NCBI RefSeq assembly: GCF_017742245.1
Contig: NZ_JAGHKO010000024.1
Location: 372,001-436,000, forward strand
Direction of reading: 5' to 3'
Length of the DNA: 64,000 nucleotides
From: Niastella soli
GTDB taxonomy: Bacteria > Bacteroidota > Bacteroidia > Chitinophagales > Chitinophagaceae
The position numbers and the translations under genes were made by a program. Shown in pieces: positions 55,409 to 64,000 of this stretch; the stretch's first letter is position 1, and each line of letters starts with the position of its first letter. The notes under the pieces were generated by a model that ran no database searches, was not told the origin of the DNA, and was given only the letters and a program-made list of their open reading frames with translations.

Positions 55409-55462
55409 ATAGTGTATTTGAATAGACGTATAAAACGAAGCGTGCCGTGAACGACCGGGAAA

Positions 55463-56035
55463 TTATTTTTTATCAGCTAAAAACGCATCCAGAGCGGTGC
55501 GGATCTTTTTTAGCGCAAGCCGCATATGTGTTTCTGCCGTATTGAGGGAAATACCAAGTACTTCTGTTACCTGTTTATAAGCCAGGCCCTGCTCTTTCAC
55601 CAACCGGAATACCAGTTGCGACTGGGTAGGAAGGGCCCTGACCGTTTTGCTTATAAATTGTTCCAGCTCTTCGCTGGTATACAGATGCTCAGGCGAGTTT
55701 TTGTCTATAATAAATTCCTGGATGGTATCAGAAATGGCAACAGTAGGAAGGGAGCGTTTTTTCTTTCTCAGCACATCATAAGATCTGTTGCGGGCGGCTG
55801 TAAACAGATAAACGGTTAAGTTCTCGACACGACTCAGCGCCTCGCCCATGGTCCAAACCTTTAGCATTACTTCCGAAACTACCTCCTCAGCATCTTCCTT
55901 ATTGTTGAGAATAGCCGTACAAAAGCTTAATAAAACAGGATAAAAATGATAGAATAATTGCTTGTAAGAATCTTCGTCCTGCAAATAAGACATTTTTTCC
56001 TGCAAGATCAATATCTCCTGGGCACCAAGTTTCAC
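55463..56035 (-). CDS. ECF-family RNA polymerase sigma factor
   Basis: 190 residues (start at Met 1 or Met 15). Region 2 (YKQLFYHFYPVLLSFCTAIL...AEEVVSEVMLKVW) and region 4 (LPTQSQLVFRLVKEQGLAYKQVTEVLGISLNTAETHMRLALKK) are present. Together with FecR and SusC/SusD it forms the usual cell-surface signalling loop. It heads the minus-strand set, with a 212-base region upstream that holds no gene. Confidence 0.92.
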   Translation of the reverse strand: MKLGAQEILILQEKMSYLQDEDSYKQLFYHFYPVLLSFCTAILNNKEDAEEVVSEVMLKVWTMGEALSRVENLTVYLFTAARNRSYDVLRKKKRSLPTVAISDTIQEFIIDKNSPEHLYTSEELEQFISKTVRALPTQSQLVFRLVKEQGLAYKQVTEVLGISLNTAETHMRLALKKIRTALDAFLADKK

Positions 56036-56247
56036 TATATGAGTTAAGTTATGCGCAATATTAACTTAAATGACACAACCGGCCAGCGAATATTGCACGC
56101 TTATGTCCCAAAACGACACAGCTATTATCAAATGTGCGCAGATACTAATCGGCAGGAAGGATTGGCAACGCGCCAGGCAAAACAAATTATTTTTGAGAAA
56201 ATAATTTGATATGTAAGAGTACAGTAAAGTTTGACCTAATTATTTAT

Positions 56248-56859
56248 TCAGCGCTTATACATTTTTACCTTAGAACCATTTTTCGTATCATACGTGATCA
56301 CCAATTGGGTATCCGTCACCTTGCTTATTTGAATACGGTTCAATACCATTGATTCCTCAAAAAGCTCCTTGGGAAAACTAAAATATTGTTTTTGTCCCGT
56401 CCGTACATTTAACAGGATCATCTTGTCATTTTTATCAGGCCCATCATTTTTGCAATACAACAGCAGCTCTTTTTTCTCCTCAACATCTATCCAGGCGGCA
56501 CCGTTGTTTAATATATTCTTCCCGGTCGCCTTTTTTATTAGTTCAATATAATGCGGATTGCCACCGCCAAAAGAATGAACAAACACAAAATAGCTGGTAA
56601 AGTCAGCACCAATATAACCCAGGTTTTTGTTAAGCATTCCCAGTGACACACAGGACAATTCAGTAATTGTTTTCTTACCTTTTTTGAGATACAGGTATTG
56701 CAGGCTGTCATCCGCCTTATACGAAAGTGAATACCCGCCTTTTAAGGTGGTGTCATAACCGTATGGCGGCGGTTCAACTTCCTCTTCTTCTGAGGATGTT
56801 TGTGCATGTAAAGAAATGGTGATGAATATTGTTAGAGCGAGTAGGCAAGATGGTCGCAT
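56248..56859 (-). CDS. Secreted protein of unknown function
   Basis: 203 residues from the Met whose codon ends at 56859 (MRPSCLLALTIFITISLHAQ). A signal peptide ends at HAQ. The mature part starts with an acidic stretch (SEEEEVEPPP), then a mixed alpha/beta sheet with NDGPDKNDKMILLNVRTGQKQYF. No family recognised. It lies 119 bases downstream of the pseudouridine synthase gene on the same strand. Confidence 0.6.
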   Translation of the reverse strand: MRPSCLLALTIFITISLHAQTSSEEEEVEPPPYGYDTTLKGGYSLSYKADDSLQYLYLKKGKKTITELSCVSLGMLNKNLGYIGADFTSYFVFVHSFGGGNPHYIELIKKATGKNILNNGAAWIDVEEKKELLLYCKNDGPDKNDKMILLNVRTGQKQYFSFPKELFEESMVLNRIQISKVTDTQLVITYDTKNGSKVKMYKR

Positions 56860-56978
56860 GGGGGGGCAATGTTTACTATTCGACCATAAGGTACGATTTA
56901 TTTGAAGTGCCACCACCCGGCACAAGCGCCTTTGAACGTAATTCAATTCGAGGGCACAAGCGGACGCTTGCGCCATTG

Positions 56979-58148
56979 CTAGCGACGTCCTTTGCTTCTA
57001 TAGTTTTTAAAACTGCCTTCTGCGCCTGTTCGTTTTTCCCTTCTGCTTTCCTGTCCTTTCTTTTCTTTACCTGTATTCTTTTCCGGGCGGTTATTCTGAC
57101 CCTTTCGGGCCTGGGCAGACTTTTCCTTTTTCCAGGTCCGCTCAGTCTTTTTACCGGTTTGGGGTTTGCCGTCTTTTGTTACTTGTTTTGTTGATTTACG
57201 CTTACCGGCCTGTTCCCTGTCTTTAGGGGTAAAGCCGCCTTTTGAAGGAGTGGTGGTCGTGTGTTCAGTCTTTTTACCGGTTTGGGGATTGCCGTCTTTT
57301 GTTACGTATTTTGTTGATTTACGCTTACCGGTCTGTTCCCTGTCTTTAGGGGTAAAGCCGCCTTTTGAAGGAGTGGGCTTGTGTTCAGTCCTTTTCCCGC
57401 CGCGTGCGGCCGGTTTGCCTGAAGGGCTTACCTTGGCGGAATCGGTTATGCTTTCCATCAACGTGGAAAGCTCTGCATCACTGAGGTAACGCCATTTGCC
57501 CAGGGCAAGTTTGTCGAGCTTGATATTCATGATGCGGACCCGTTGCAATCCAACCACCGCATAACCGAGGTGTTCGCACATCCGTCTGATCTGGCGGTTG
57601 AGCCCTTGTGTAAGCGTAATACGGAAGGTTTGGCGGCCCATCGGCTGTACTTTACACGGAAGTGTGACGGTGTCCAGAATGGGCACTCCGGTCGACATCT
57701 GATGTATGAATGCGCCATCGATGGGTTTGTTAACCCGTACGATGTATTCCTTTTCGTGATTATTATCCGCTCGCAGGATCTTATTGATGATATCGCCATC
57801 ATTGGTAAGCAGGATCAGGCCCTCAGAGTCTTTGTCGAGACGGCCAATGGGAAAGATCCTTTTGGGGTAACCGACGAAACTAATGATATTGTCCTTGATA
57901 TGCAATTCGGTGGTGGTAGTGATCCCTGTAGGCTTGTTAAGCGCCAGATAAACGCGTTTTTCCTTTTTGGCGGCGGTAATAATGCTGCCATCCACTTCAA
58001 CCGTGTCTCCGGGTTTATAACGATTGCCCAGCACAGCCGGCCGGTTGTTCAATAGTACCCGGCCTTCGGTGATGAGATTGTCCGCTTCCCGGCGTGAACA
58101 ATAACCTGTATCACTGATAAACTTGTTTAAACTGATCGAATTGTCCAA
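56979..58148 (-). CDS. rluF: Pseudouridine synthase (RluF-like) with basic repetitive tail
   Basis: 389 residues. N-terminal S4 RNA-binding domain (SLNKFISDTGYCSRREADNLI...VLLNNRPAVLG), then the RluB/E/F-type catalytic domain with IGRLDKDSEGLILLTNDGD (catalytic Asp in RLD) and QGLNRQIRRMCEHLGY. RluF modifies U2604 of 23S rRNA in E. coli; assignment to F rather than B or E is by general similarity. The last 150 residues are a Lys/Arg/Thr-rich tail built of 41-residue repeats (SKGGFTPKDREQTGKRKSTK), absent from the usual enzyme; it may bind RNA nonspecifically. Confidence 0.9.
   Translation of the reverse strand: MDNSISLNKFISDTGYCSRREADNLITEGRVLLNNRPAVLGNRYKPGDTVEVDGSIITAAKKEKRVYLALNKPTGITTTTELHIKDNIISFVGYPKRIFPIGRLDKDSEGLILLTNDGDIINKILRADNNHEKEYIVRVNKPIDGAFIHQMSTGVPILDTVTLPCKVQPMGRQTFRITLTQGLNRQIRRMCEHLGYAVVGLQRVRIMNIKLDKLALGKWRYLSDAELSTLMESITDSAKVSPSGKPAARGGKRTEHKPTPSKGGFTPKDREQTGKRKSTKYVTKDGNPQTGKKTEHTTTTPSKGGFTPKDREQAGKRKSTKQVTKDGKPQTGKKTERTWKKEKSAQARKGQNNRPEKNTGKEKKGQESRREKRTGAEGSFKNYRSKGRR
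57142..57390 (-). repeat. Two to three tandem 120-123-bp repeats in the tail of the pseudouridine synthase
   Basis: The six bases TCAGTC recur at 57142, 57265 and 57385, and the sequence between copies is nearly identical (GTTTTGTTGATTTACGCTTA shifted by about 123 bases). The repeat encodes the 41-residue Lys-rich units on the minus strand. Confidence 0.85.
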
Positions 58149-58383
58149 GGTTGTATCTTTTTAGTTCGGTCGGCACGTGCTTTCCGGGTGCAAATGTCTG
58201 AAATTGAAAGCATTTAACCACGCTTTTTTGCCAGGTAACTTAAAGTGGATCACGCCCCGAAACTACACCGTCAAAACACCTTTTTTTACCAGAAGGGGCG
58301 TATCTGGCTTTGTAATTCCATTATCCTGGTATAGATTACCGGGCTTTCCTTCTTATAGCCCCCTTCAATTTTAAATCTTTTAT

Positions 58384-60177
58384 ATGTTCACCACCAACAA
58401 AAAAAACGATTTCGGTTTTGAGATCAGGGCATATGTGGGTGATGCCAAAACCCTGCTGGCGTTCTCACTTCCTGAAGAAAATACAAAAGATCTGGCCGGT
58501 TTTACCATTCTTTGCAGCCCTAAGGAAAGAAAACCCTATTTCCTGTTGAATATGCTGTCATTGAAACCCAATGAAGAGCATGCGCAAGTGGCCACCGAGC
58601 CCGCCAATTCAAGCGTGAATGCACCCATACAAAAATTCAGGTGGTTACACGTTCCAGGCCTGTTCCACCAGGATGATAATGTTTTTTTCGGCACTTATGT
58701 ATATACGGTAACCCCGCGTTTTTTTGATTCAGCTGGCAGTCTGTTACCCCTTTCAAAAAAGCTTTCTTCGGAAGTTATAGTGGAGGTGGCCCCTTTTAAA
58801 AAAGGGGACCTGGAACTGGGTTTCACAAGAGGTTTTGTACAGTCCCAGGGGTTTATCAATCACTTCGGTAAAAAAGCCATCTTTAAGCCAAAAGAGGAAA
58901 AATTACTGTTCAATACGAATGTAGTAGCAGGGAAAAATAACCTGGGAAAAGAATATACCTTCAAAGATCTGTATAAATGGTCGGGCTTTACCGCCCGCGA
59001 AAAGATCTTCAGCATACTTAATACGGTACAGAATAATGATGAGCTTACCCTCGATGTATTTGCCTATGACCTGAATGAGCCAGACGTAATGAAGATCCTG
59101 CTGGAGCTTGCCCGGGAAGGCCGCATCCGGATGATCCTCGACAATGCCACGCTTCATCATGACAAAGAAAAACCAACACCGGAAGATCAATTCGAACAGG
59201 CGTTCAATAAAGCCCAGGCTGGTGAAGCCGAGCTAAAACGGGGCAAATTCGGACGCTTTCAACACAACAAGGTCCTGATCGTAAAAAACAAGGGAAAGGC
59301 AGTACAGGTATTAACTGGCTCAACCAATTTTTCTGTTACCGGCATCTACGTAAACTCCAATCATGTGGCACTGTACAGCGACAGGAAAGTAGCCGATCAT
59401 TATGCCGACGTTTTTCAGGAAGCATGGAAAGATGAGGTGGTCAGGAAGCCATTTACCGAATCAGATCTCGCTACCCGATCTTTTGATTTTAAGGATTCCA
59501 ACACGCCTAAAACAACCATTACATTTTCCCCGCATACGCCTGAATTTGCTGCCGATCTGATGGAAGCAATAAATACCAGGTTACAAAAAGAAGAAAGCAG
59601 CATATTGTTTGCAGTTATGGATACCGGCGATAAAGTATCGGGACCCATAGCGCCAACGCTGACAAAACTACATGAGCGGGACGATCTGTTTACCGCAGGC
59701 ATTACCGATTCCAACAACGGAATAACCCTGTTCAAACCAGCTTCCACAGAAGGGATCAGGGTTAGTGGAAAACCAAGCGAGGTATTATTGCCTGAACCCT
59801 TTAAAAGCGAGAAATCGGTAGGATTAGGGCACCAGGTCCATCATAAGTTTATTGTTTGTGGTTTCAATACGCCTGCGGCAGTTGTTTGGTTTGGGTCTTC
59901 CAACCTGGCGCAAAAAGGAGAGGAGGTGAACGGTGATCAGCTTATAGCAGTGCATGACACGGATGTAGCCACGGTATTTGCCATTGAAGCGCTGGCACTG
60001 GTAGATCACTTCCATTTCAGGAACAAGCATTCAAAGCTGGGCGATAATGCACCCGCATCGGCTACTCCGTTAACGTTATTTAGTACAGATAAATGGAAAA
60101 ACCGTTATTACGACCAAAATGATCTTCATTTTCTGGACCGCGAATTATTTATAGGCAAGGTGGCTTCGCTTGCGTAA
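58384..60177 (+). CDS. Phospholipase-D-like protein with two HxK motifs
   Basis: 597 residues. The first 190 residues are an unassigned beta-rich part. The first motif is QHNKVLIV (H294, K296) with GSTN about 18 residues later, the second is VHHKFIV (H486, K488) with GSSN. Both lack the Asp of canonical HKD (positions taken by Lys and Gly). The pattern is two HxK-x(n)-G-S-[TS]-N, so a PLD-fold phosphodiesterase, nuclease or phospholipase is probable, if the missing Asp is tolerated. No signal peptide. It stands alone between the pseudouridine synthase gene and a repeat-rich gap. Confidence 0.8.
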   Translation: MFTTNKKNDFGFEIRAYVGDAKTLLAFSLPEENTKDLAGFTILCSPKERKPYFLLNMLSLKPNEEHAQVATEPANSSVNAPIQKFRWLHVPGLFHQDDNVFFGTYVYTVTPRFFDSAGSLLPLSKKLSSEVIVEVAPFKKGDLELGFTRGFVQSQGFINHFGKKAIFKPKEEKLLFNTNVVAGKNNLGKEYTFKDLYKWSGFTAREKIFSILNTVQNNDELTLDVFAYDLNEPDVMKILLELAREGRIRMILDNATLHHDKEKPTPEDQFEQAFNKAQAGEAELKRGKFGRFQHNKVLIVKNKGKAVQVLTGSTNFSVTGIYVNSNHVALYSDRKVADHYADVFQEAWKDEVVRKPFTESDLATRSFDFKDSNTPKTTITFSPHTPEFAADLMEAINTRLQKEESSILFAVMDTGDKVSGPIAPTLTKLHERDDLFTAGITDSNNGITLFKPASTEGIRVSGKPSEVLLPEPFKSEKSVGLGHQVHHKFIVCGFNTPAAVVWFGSSNLAQKGEEVNGDQLIAVHDTDVATVFAIEALALVDHFHFRNKHSKLGDNAPASATPLTLFSTDKWKNRYYDQNDLHFLDRELFIGKVASLA

Positions 60178-60186
60178 GTGCTTCCT

Positions 60187-60420
60187 ACATGCGAAGTAGG
60201 AGGTAGGAAGCAGGAAGTACGAAGAGTCTGCTATTTCGGACTCTTTGTTTTCCGCAGATTGCTGAAAACCAGCAAACTTCTTACATCCTACCTCTTACAT
60301 CCTGCTTCTTACATCCTACTTCTTACATCCCACCTCTTACATCCTACCTCTTACATCCTACTTCTTACATCCCACCTCTTACATCTTACCTCTTACATCC
60401 TACTTCTTACTTCATACCTC
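60187..60420. repeat. 14-bp tandem array with inverted companion
   Basis: From 60281 to 60420 there are ten 14-base units of the type TTACATCCTACCTC. Immediately upstream (about 60187-60228) the complementary type GTAGGAGGTAGGAAGCAGGA occurs, so the whole is an inverted repeat. No coding gene is likely here. Repeats of this sort are frequent in Chitinophagaceae intergenic regions; function unknown. Confidence 0.8.
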
Positions 60421-60531
60421 ACCATCCCCCAATCCCAACAATCCCAGTTCAGATATTAGGATATTTAACAATTCACTGCTATATTTAACCGGTTGAATTA
60501 GTGCATTAAAAGCTATTTCCAAAGATCCTAT

Positions 60532-61959
60532 ATGAATTCCGCCCCCTTGAAGGTCCTGGTATTTCCCATCCTGTTTATTTGTTTTAGTCTGCATATCCGG
60601 GCACAGGGACTGACCCCTGCTACCCAAAATCTGGCAAACAAGCTGGCTGCCGGGAATGTAATGGCGCCAGGGACTTGGGATTCCCGATACGCCAAAGGCA
60701 AAGATCTGATCAATCGTAACCAGTACGTGGCCTACCGGGCTTTATGCGACAGCGCTGACCTGTCGGAGTTAATACTGTTATTAAATCACCCCAACGGAGT
60801 AGTGAAAGGATATGCCGGCTGGGCTTTGGCAGAAAGAAAATATCCGGCCTGCGACAGCATATTCAAGGTATTCCTTGAATCGGAGGAAAAGATACATGAC
60901 GCCATCAATACAGAGAAAGTAGACCTGTCTGTTGAGTTTTATTTCGGGGTGTATTACAGCAACTGGAAAGATGATATAACCAAAGAAGACACCCTTTTTG
61001 CATTAGGAATGATAAAAAAGCTGGATAGTATAATGCTTTATTTACACCGGCCTACACTCTTGCTGGGAATAGCCCTTGATCACAATAATGCGGACCCGGC
61101 CACCTACGAACAGGTGAGAAGATGGGCGCTTGAAAACAAAAATGAAAAGGCGATCATTGAACTGGCCAGGTATAAAAAACAGGAAGATATAGCAATATTG
61201 AAGCAAAGCGGAAAGACAATCCTTCAATGCGCTGCCCTTTTTCCCGATGAACAGTTCTGGCCTTGTTTAGAACCTTATTTCTCACAGCAGAAAACACCCG
61301 AACTTTTTAACGCAGTAGCAGCTTATAAAGATCAACGCTCAGCCAATACGCTTGCCAGCTTCTATTCACAGATTAATAGCATTAAATTAGTTGAAAATTT
61401 GTATGAGGCAATCATTACAAACTATTGCCCATATTACAATAATTTGCTGGAAATGATCTGGACCAAAGACAAAGCTATTGAAGGAAAAGGAGCCACCTTT
61501 CTGGCAAAAGCAGACCCACAAAAAGCAGCAACAATATTCACAAAAGGGTTATTGAACAAAAAGGAATTCCATTATATCTATTTGAAAGAAAGATATCCGG
61601 GAAAGGGGGCCTTATACCTGATGTTTGACAACATTTCAGTGTATAATAAACAACAGCTGGCCGAAGTTATTTCCTCGTGCTTAAATGAGAAGGGCAGGGT
61701 GCTCAGCTACTTTTTAGACTATATTGAGGCAAACAACGTAGAGGGTCTTGGGAATGTGTTACTAAATAAGTTCAATCCCGGGCACATGCCTGTTGGAGAT
61801 ATACTCCGGCTGATAAAAATAATACTATCCTATAAAGAGGAACAACTCAGCCAGGAGGTAATAAAGATCCTGAAGGCCTACAAACAAAACAGGTATTGGC
61901 ATAATGAAGAAAAGAACATCCTGGACCTATTGAAAACATTTAATATGGATCTTGATTAA
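60532..61959 (+). CDS. Secreted helical-repeat protein, unknown function
   Basis: 475 residues with a signal peptide (ending IRAQ). The mature protein is mostly helical with irregular repeats, in HEAT- or TPR-like style (VVKGYAGWALAERKYPACDSIFK, DPATYEQVRRWALENKNEKAIIELARYK). No enzymatic motif. It converges with the S51 peptidase gene (4-base overlap). Confidence 0.7.
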   Translation: MNSAPLKVLVFPILFICFSLHIRAQGLTPATQNLANKLAAGNVMAPGTWDSRYAKGKDLINRNQYVAYRALCDSADLSELILLLNHPNGVVKGYAGWALAERKYPACDSIFKVFLESEEKIHDAINTEKVDLSVEFYFGVYYSNWKDDITKEDTLFALGMIKKLDSIMLYLHRPTLLLGIALDHNNADPATYEQVRRWALENKNEKAIIELARYKKQEDIAILKQSGKTILQCAALFPDEQFWPCLEPYFSQQKTPELFNAVAAYKDQRSANTLASFYSQINSIKLVENLYEAIITNYCPYYNNLLEMIWTKDKAIEGKGATFLAKADPQKAATIFTKGLLNKKEFHYIYLKERYPGKGALYLMFDNISVYNKQQLAEVISSCLNEKGRVLSYFLDYIEANNVEGLGNVLLNKFNPGHMPVGDILRLIKIILSYKEEQLSQEVIKILKAYKQNRYWHNEEKNILDLLKTFNMDLD

Positions 61960-62627
61960 AAACCAGGGGTAACCAGTTTCCAGTTCCCTTCAGAGATGAC
62001 TTCTACGGCACCGTCGGTAACTTTAATGGCGGTTTGATCATCGATCAGATAGGAGGGCATGGGCAGGGTGGTAGCCAGCTTTTCCAGGTTGGCCAGCGAA
62101 TTCTGCGGGAACGACTCATAATCCAGGTGCGGGTGCAACGCAAAATCAAACCAGCCCAGGCATTTATCGCTTTCAGGCGGCAGTGTATGATTACCATAGG
62201 TTGTTCCAAAGCGCGTCATCACCATACTTCCGGCGCTCAACCCCACATAGACGGTCTTGCGGAGCAGCGACGGCAACAGCTCGGCCAATCCGGACTGCTG
62301 CATCCAGTAGGTCAGATACTGGCAGTCGCCACCGCCAACCAGCAGGGCGTCCGTTTCCTGAAGCAGGGGGAGCCAAAGCTCCTGTTTGATGCTGGGCAGG
62401 GCAGTGAGTTCCAGCAGACCCAACGATTTCCAACCCAATTCGCAAAAAGGATCGCCCAATGAACCATTGATCACCCTTCGTACAATATCACCACCACCAC
62501 GTATACCATATATTGCAGTAGGTACAAAAAGCGCGCTCGCCGCGGATATCGGTTTACCTAACAGGGCTACCAGTGCGCTGCGGATGCTTGTATTGCTGAT
62601 ACCGGCTGAAGTAAGCAGAAGTTTCAT
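61956..62627 (-). CDS. Peptidase S51 family (dipeptidase E/cyanophycinase-like)
   Basis: 223 residues from the Met whose codon ends at 62627 (MKLLLTSAGIS). Nucleophile elbow GLSAGSM with Ser as nucleophile, preceded by GGGDCQYL; these are marks of the S51 fold (class I glutamine amidotransferase-like). Dipeptidase E hydrolyses Asp-X dipeptides. It is shorter than cyanophycinase. Start 8 residues upstream is possible. Confidence 0.88.
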   Translation of the reverse strand: MKLLLTSAGISNTSIRSALVALLGKPISAASALFVPTAIYGIRGGGDIVRRVINGSLGDPFCELGWKSLGLLELTALPSIKQELWLPLLQETDALLVGGGDCQYLTYWMQQSGLAELLPSLLRKTVYVGLSAGSMVMTRFGTTYGNHTLPPESDKCLGWFDFALHPHLDYESFPQNSLANLEKLATTLPMPSYLIDDQTAIKVTDGAVEVISEGNWKLVTPGF

Positions 62628-63203
62628 ATTTTTCGTTTTCTTTGTATTCACATACGATCCTGAAGATAATGAAATTTATCCCTGTCACAGCTATAGCGAT
62701 TTAGAAAACTTTAGCAAATGCAACTTATTGCAAGATCCACATTCTGTTATTTATTGAAAATATGAGGCTTCTAAATCGATATAAAAATAACGCTAACGGG
62801 CAGACCATCAATTAAAATAGCCGCAGCAAATAAGACTTACTGAAACCCGCTCCCTCAGAAGTACCAGTCGAATTCATGTCTTCCCGCTTGAAATACCCTG
62901 CTTAGTTCAGGTCAGATTCACTCCAGATATACTAAAACACGCCCATTTCCCTGGTAATAATGCCACTGAACTGCCACTGGAATGCCACTGTAATGCCACT
63001 GCGCAGTGGCATTACGGTGGCAGTTTGCCGGGAGCATGGTGGGATAAAGTGCGCATATCCAGGCAATATCCAATACATAAACGGACTGTTTCGCTAGCAG
63101 TATACCAGCATGTGGTGTGGGTAAACGTAATGATAACTGTTCCTATTCAATAAATTAGGTATCTTACGAGGCTGATCCTAACCTTAATTTATCTTGATCT
63201 AAT
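62628..63203. other. Gene-free interval with iteron-like repeats
   Basis: No coding sequence with support is seen between the S51 gene and the final partial gene. Apart from the 11-bp repeats at 62961-63023, the sequence is AT-rich and unremarkable. Confidence 0.5.
62961..63023. repeat. Six TGCCACTG-type sites on an 11-bp period, with a 26-bp palindrome
   Basis: TGCCACTG begins at 62961, 62972, 62983 and 62994, exactly 11 bases apart. It then appears inverted as CAGTGGCA at 63004 and CGGTGGCA at 63015. Bases 62990-63015 are a perfect palindrome (GTAATGCCACTG and its complement with centre CG). This may be a protein-binding iteron set or a regulatory hairpin upstream of the gene at 63204. Confidence 0.8.
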
Positions 63204-64000
63204 ATGCGATCTTCCATTTTATTGCAGTTAACGGTAACAATATTATTTTTCTCAACAACATGTGTAACCGGCCAAACCATTAACAAAGTTGTATTTGATC
63301 CTAAAGATAGTACAGCGGGCTACTATCTCGCCATTCCACCGGCGTCGGGAAAGATCAAAGCCACGCTGGTGTTATTCTCCAGCTTTTCCCGGCTCGAGGA
63401 CCTGCTACCGGAGACCAGACTACCGGCAGTAGGCTATACTAACGACATCCTGGTGGTATTGGCGTCTAACCAGGAGCGGTTCACGGCAGATTCGGCCGCT
63501 ATGGACCGCATGAGCGGCATATTGCAGCATATAGCAAAGACCTATCAAACAGATACTGCCACCTATGCATTGGCAGCTTATGATATTCCGGGTAATATGG
63601 TGGTCCGTTTTACCGAGCTCACGTATCAGTATCCAAACAGGTATCCAATCCGGCCAAAGGTATTGATAGGCATCGACTGCAATGTGGATCTTATTGGACT
63701 TTGGCATTGGTCGGAAAGAATGAAAGCCAAAAATAATAGCGGCGACGCCAAATATATTCTGGAAAAGCTCACAGCGGCCTACGGACCATTATCGACCAAC
63801 CAGTCGAGGTATGCCGCACTATCGCCCTTTGTATCTGAAAATAGCGTACCCGGCAATGAACAATACCTGAAACAGGTGGCCCTTCGGCTTTATTACGACA
63901 CTGATATTAACTGGTACCTGCAAAACCAACAAGTAGGATTCTACGACACCAATATACCAGATGGATCGGAATTGATCAGCAGGTTACTCCGTCAGGGGAA
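63204..64000 (+). CDS. Secreted protein, 3' end beyond window
   Basis: ATG 63204 opens a frame that runs to the right edge (about 265 codons seen). The N-terminus is hydrophobic (ILLQLTVTILFFSTTCVTGQ) and has both a Cys (TTC) and a signal-peptidase-like end (TGQ). The mature part reads GYYLAIPPASGKIKATLVLF and later VLIGIDCNVDLIGLWHW, similar to alpha/beta hydrolases in layout, but no Ser-His triad can be judged from this part. Confidence 0.7.
   Translation, partial: MRSSILLQLTVTILFFSTTCVTGQTINKVVFDPKDSTAGYYLAIPPASGKIKATLVLFSSFSRLEDLLPETRLPAVGYTNDILVVLASNQERFTADSAAMDRMSGILQHIAKTYQTDTATYALAAYDIPGNMVVRFTELTYQYPNRYPIRPKVLIGIDCNVDLIGLWHWSERMKAKNNSGDAKYILEKLTAAYGPLSTNQSRYAALSPFVSENSVPGNEQYLKQVALRLYYDTDINWYLQNQQVGFYDTNIPDGSELISRLLRQG

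Noticed and set aside
60281-60420. CRISPR array
   Set aside because: Units are contiguous 14-mers with no spacers and no cas genes nearby.
60178-60459. 93-residue open frame with TSYLLHPASYILL-type repeats
   Set aside because: It is a translation of the 14-bp tandem repeat, not a gene.

Overview
The window looks like a chromosomal segment of a Bacteroidota member, most likely family Chitinophagaceae (Chitinophaga/Niastella-like). The evidence is a SusC/SusD pair with its own ECF sigma factor and FecR anti-sigma factor, many lipoproteins, a DUF2147 protein, ECF-sigma/YCII pairs, starts without Shine-Dalgarno sequences, and moderate GC. The family assignment is inference. No rRNA, tRNA, CRISPR array, transposase or phage structural gene was seen.

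Layout. 1-2.4 kb: small membrane and lipoprotein genes of unknown function. 2.6-5.4 kb: a LacI-type regulator and a secreted pectate-lyase-like enzyme, with matching palindromic operators in front of both. 5.5-26.6 kb: ordinary metabolic and regulatory genes (two Crp/Fnr regulators, a SnoaL-like protein, a RibD/DHFR-like reductase, YCII plus ECF sigma, Omp85-type outer-membrane protein, zinc-less alcohol dehydrogenase relative, cAMP phosphodiesterase, transketolase, three SDR enzymes, an ECF sigma/FecR-like/serine hydrolase operon, AraC regulator).

27.0-35.0 kb: a candidate biological-conflict or stress-signalling locus. A translationally coupled minus-strand operon encodes a DUF4062 protein, a MoxR AAA+ ATPase and a 1224-residue membrane protein with a CoxE-like N-terminus, PKD-like periplasmic domain, degenerate vWA-like domain and LytR_C-like tail. 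It diverges from a TRPM-type SLOG plus SLATT (DUF4231) four-helix membrane protein. A long inverted repeat lies in the shared promoter region.

37.3-49.1 kb: an accessory island bounded on both sides by 7-bp-unit direct arrays. It holds a TPR lipoprotein, an orphan LytTR regulator and a six-gene operon preceded by three TTCACG boxes spaced exactly 21 bp apart. The operon encodes a glycine-zipper protein, a zinc-ribbon protein, two Met-rich hydrophobic proteins, a 1310-residue protein (subtilase, alpha/beta hydrolase, peptidoglycan-binding and M15-like peptidase domains), and a lysozyme-like plus peptidoglycan-binding protein. Neither hydrolase has a signal peptide. This cluster and the SLOG/MoxR locus are the best candidates for undescribed systems.

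49.1-56.0 kb: ECF sigma, FecR, SusC and SusD without an adjacent degradative enzyme. 56.2-64 kb: a small secreted protein, an RluF-type pseudouridine synthase with a repetitive basic tail, a PLD-like protein, an S51-family peptidase, 11-bp iteron-like repeats and the start of a secreted protein cut by the right edge.
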